Source of the DNA: Bugula neritina
Lineage: Eukaryota > Bryozoa > Gymnolaemata > Cheilostomatida > Bugulidae
Direction of reading: 5' to 3'
Assembly: GCA_964035545.1 (NCBI GenBank)
Contig: OZ037765.1
Span: 21,894,495-21,958,494, forward strand
Length of the DNA stretch: 64,000 nucleotides
The position numbers were made by a program, and so were the translations under genes. This document shows, in pieces, positions 62,022 through 64,000 of this stretch. The notes beneath the pieces are model-generated. The model did not search any database. It saw only the letters and a list, made by a program, of their open reading frames with translations, and was not told the DNA's origin. Within the stretch, counting starts at the first letter, position 1. Each line of letters opens with the position of its first letter.

Positions 62022-63880
62022 ATGGCAGCTAAAACAAAAGGTGGTGTACAAAAAAAGATCAACTATGTGGTGGAAAGTTATGATATTTTAGAATGGGAGA
62101 GGCCAGTAGTCCGAAATGCATGCATCTCTCAGGTAACAGCAGAATTAACAGCTAAGTTCATTATACCAGCTGCTATACTGCATGTAAAATATGTAAATCA
62201 GTTGACTATAATATCTGTATCTGGTTTCAGTTTATACTACAACAAAATATTGTTGCATAAAAACTGTTGTCACTGGTGTGAACTAATGCTCTATAGAGTC
62301 TAGTCTATAAAGTTTCTGCTACATTTCTACATTATTTTTTGCTCAAGGTTTTTAAAAGAGAACTAAAAGTAAATTAATAGTAATATCGGATTTGATGGCA
62401 AATGCACCTTAATCAAACTAGCAGCATGAAAGTTGCAGCATATAAAATGAACTTTGAAAATAAAGTTGAAATACCTGGAGAGCTGTTGCACTTTAGAAGC
62501 CCGGGCAACAATCCTTATTTTCTTCAATCTTCTGTATTTTTCACATAAGTAAAGCAACCAAAATACTATTAACTCAGTTACCAAGATAACACATTTACCA
62601 AAGGAACATTATCTGTAAATTGTCTCCATATTGAGTTTTATTATCTTGCAGATTTGCTGTTGTTTCTGCGCTGCACCATGCCATTGCTTCTGTTCTTGTC
62701 TTCCTCCAATTAAGGAGTCGACTAGCACTCGCCTCATGTACCTGTTGATGCTGGCATTTACAATAGCCATGTCAGTTCTTAGTCTTATTCCGGAAATACC
62801 AAGTTATATCATTAGTGAGGTTATTAAGGCTTATACATCTGTCTCTCCTCACACGGTACATATAAGTATATTTAATACAAACCCATTTATTATAAAATTT
62901 AAAACTGGAAGCACTTGGGGACATTTTTTGCAACACATTTGATCTTGTTTGAATCTGGAGCTGTTTTAATGAGACAAATAAAAATAATTTCTTTGATACT
63001 TATATTTTAGTAATGCTTTTTGTAGCTAAAATTTAAGTCATGTTTAGTTGCAAATGACTATTGAAATAGTAAAAGTTTAAAACAAATTGTTACAAAACTG
63101 TATATATCTGAGTATTTAGTTTCACAAAAAGCATTGGGTAATACCATGTTAATATGTGTAAATGACATACAAAATAATATAAAAGTTCAAAAATAATTAT
63201 TGCTAAAACTGCATCAGCATATTTTTACTTTTACAGAACTATTGCATGAGTATGTAATACCATGTTAATATGTGTTCTATATATCCTGGAATTTTAGTTT
63301 GCCTTATTCAACTCTACATGTATCAAGAATTCCAAAGACAACTGTTCAGAAGTGTTCGGGAATTTCACTGTTGTATACAAGCTGTGTGCAGGACAACTGC
63401 TATTGCATATACTACTTATACCTGTCACTACATGTGGCCAAAATAGCATTAATCTCTCAGGCGCGATCCATAATGGGTAAGTTAGGCTATATGTATAGGG
63501 AGCGATGTAGCTAGGCTTAGGAGGCTGCATTGCCAAATTCTTTAGGGTTTTGGTAGAAGCACTTTTAAGGGAAGAGTTTAAGTAAGACTTTTGAAAGCTT
63601 GTAATAGACTCTCTTCAATGTCAGTTGTTTGTGTGTGCATGCGTGCAATGTATTAACCATGGTGAATAACCACGATGTACAACCACATTAGATAACCATG
63701 ATGTATAACCATGTTAGATAACCATTATGTATAACCATGTTAGATAACCATTATGTATAACCAAGATGTTAAAATATTTCATATATAGCTATTGGCTCTG
63801 GAAATGGCTCTTTGTTATTACCATAGATGTGCTCCTGATATTGTTTGTCCACCAAGACAACTTTGTTCCAATAGCTACAG
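62022..63880 (+). CDS. SERINC: Serine incorporator (SERINC), 5' part
   Basis: SERINC proteins are multipass membrane proteins of the plasma and endosomal membranes linked to serine-lipid handling and lipid scrambling. Four exons close in phase: 62022-62132, 62652-62855, 63298-63476 and 63789-63880 (the last ends with one base of a split codon, and the gene continues past the window). The first exon encodes a hydrophilic 37-residue N-terminus. The second gives the family's Cys cluster (ICCCFCAAPCHCFCSC), the STSTRLMY motif and the first membrane helix. The third has a Cys- and N-glycosylation-site-bearing loop (FNSTC, NCSEVFGNFT), a second helix and the family motif AIHNG. The fourth starts YWLWKW, matching the FWFFK that follows IHNG in relatives, and begins a third helix. 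About 196 residues of an expected 450 or so are present. Starting with a hydrophilic segment before the Cys cluster is unusual, so the first exon is less sure than the rest. Confidence 0.88.
63666..63769. repeat. 26-bp tandem repeat, four copies
   Basis: Unit ATAACCATTATGTATAACCATGTTAG, itself made of two related 13-mers, repeated four times in the SERINC intron that ends at 63788. The array stops about 20 bases before the acceptor. Confidence 0.9.
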
Positions 63881-64000
63881 GTGAAACATTATGAGTTACA
63901 TAATTGAATAAACTACAAGTATAATCTACCTGTTTATGTATAAATTTGCAATAGAAATAACAGCAAAATTCTAAAAGAATATTGTGATCTTGTAATATAT

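Overview
This is a window of AT-rich animal (metazoan) nuclear DNA: multi-exon genes with GT-AG introns, animal gene families (TRIM37, NAPRT, DNAJC27, class I Rab11-FIP, SERINC), many microsatellites and a degraded transposon. The product set and gene structure suggest an invertebrate, possibly a spiralian; I cannot fix the phylum from the sequence alone. Exon boundaries given here were worked out by hand from splice signals and reading-frame phase, so they are consistent models, not transcript-proven.

Layout, left to right. (1) 1-5817, + strand: 3' part of a class I Rab11-FIP gene, with nine NPF motifs and a C-terminal Rab11-binding helix. (2) 6639-16109, - strand: an 811-codon gene for an unrecognised basic coiled-coil protein. 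(3) 18780-18851: a degenerate tRNA-like sequence with Pol III boxes. (4) 19623-24870, - strand: a 10-exon gene of about 715 codons, unrecognised, with a Lys/Ser-Pro repeat tail. (5) 26311-28636, + strand: DNAJC27 (Rab-like GTPase fused to a J domain), complete. (6) 29253-36328, - strand: NAPRT, complete, 12 exons. (7) 38861-53733, - strand: TRIM37, complete, 19 coding exons, whose 5.8-kb intron holds an unidentified two-exon coding fragment (42916-43485) and a piggyBac-like MITE (44687-45377). (8) 56788-61217, + strand: a complete MetX/homoserine O-acetyltransferase-like alpha/beta hydrolase, an uncommon enzyme type for an animal. (9) 62022-63880 onward, + strand: the 5' part of a SERINC gene that runs off the window.

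The genes do not form an operon or pathway cluster; they are independent neighbours. NAPRT (NAD salvage), the MetX-like enzyme (amino-acid acylation) and SERINC (membrane protein) are metabolic or membrane genes; Rab11-FIP, DNAJC27 and TRIM37 are trafficking, signalling and ubiquitin genes. The most unusual items are the animal MetX-like gene, the nested coding fragment in TRIM37, the 49-bp-arm hairpin at 54858-55008, the MITE, a 25-bp minisatellite touching a TRIM37 splice donor, and several dispersed islands of degenerate TAATAGTAATACT-type sequence.
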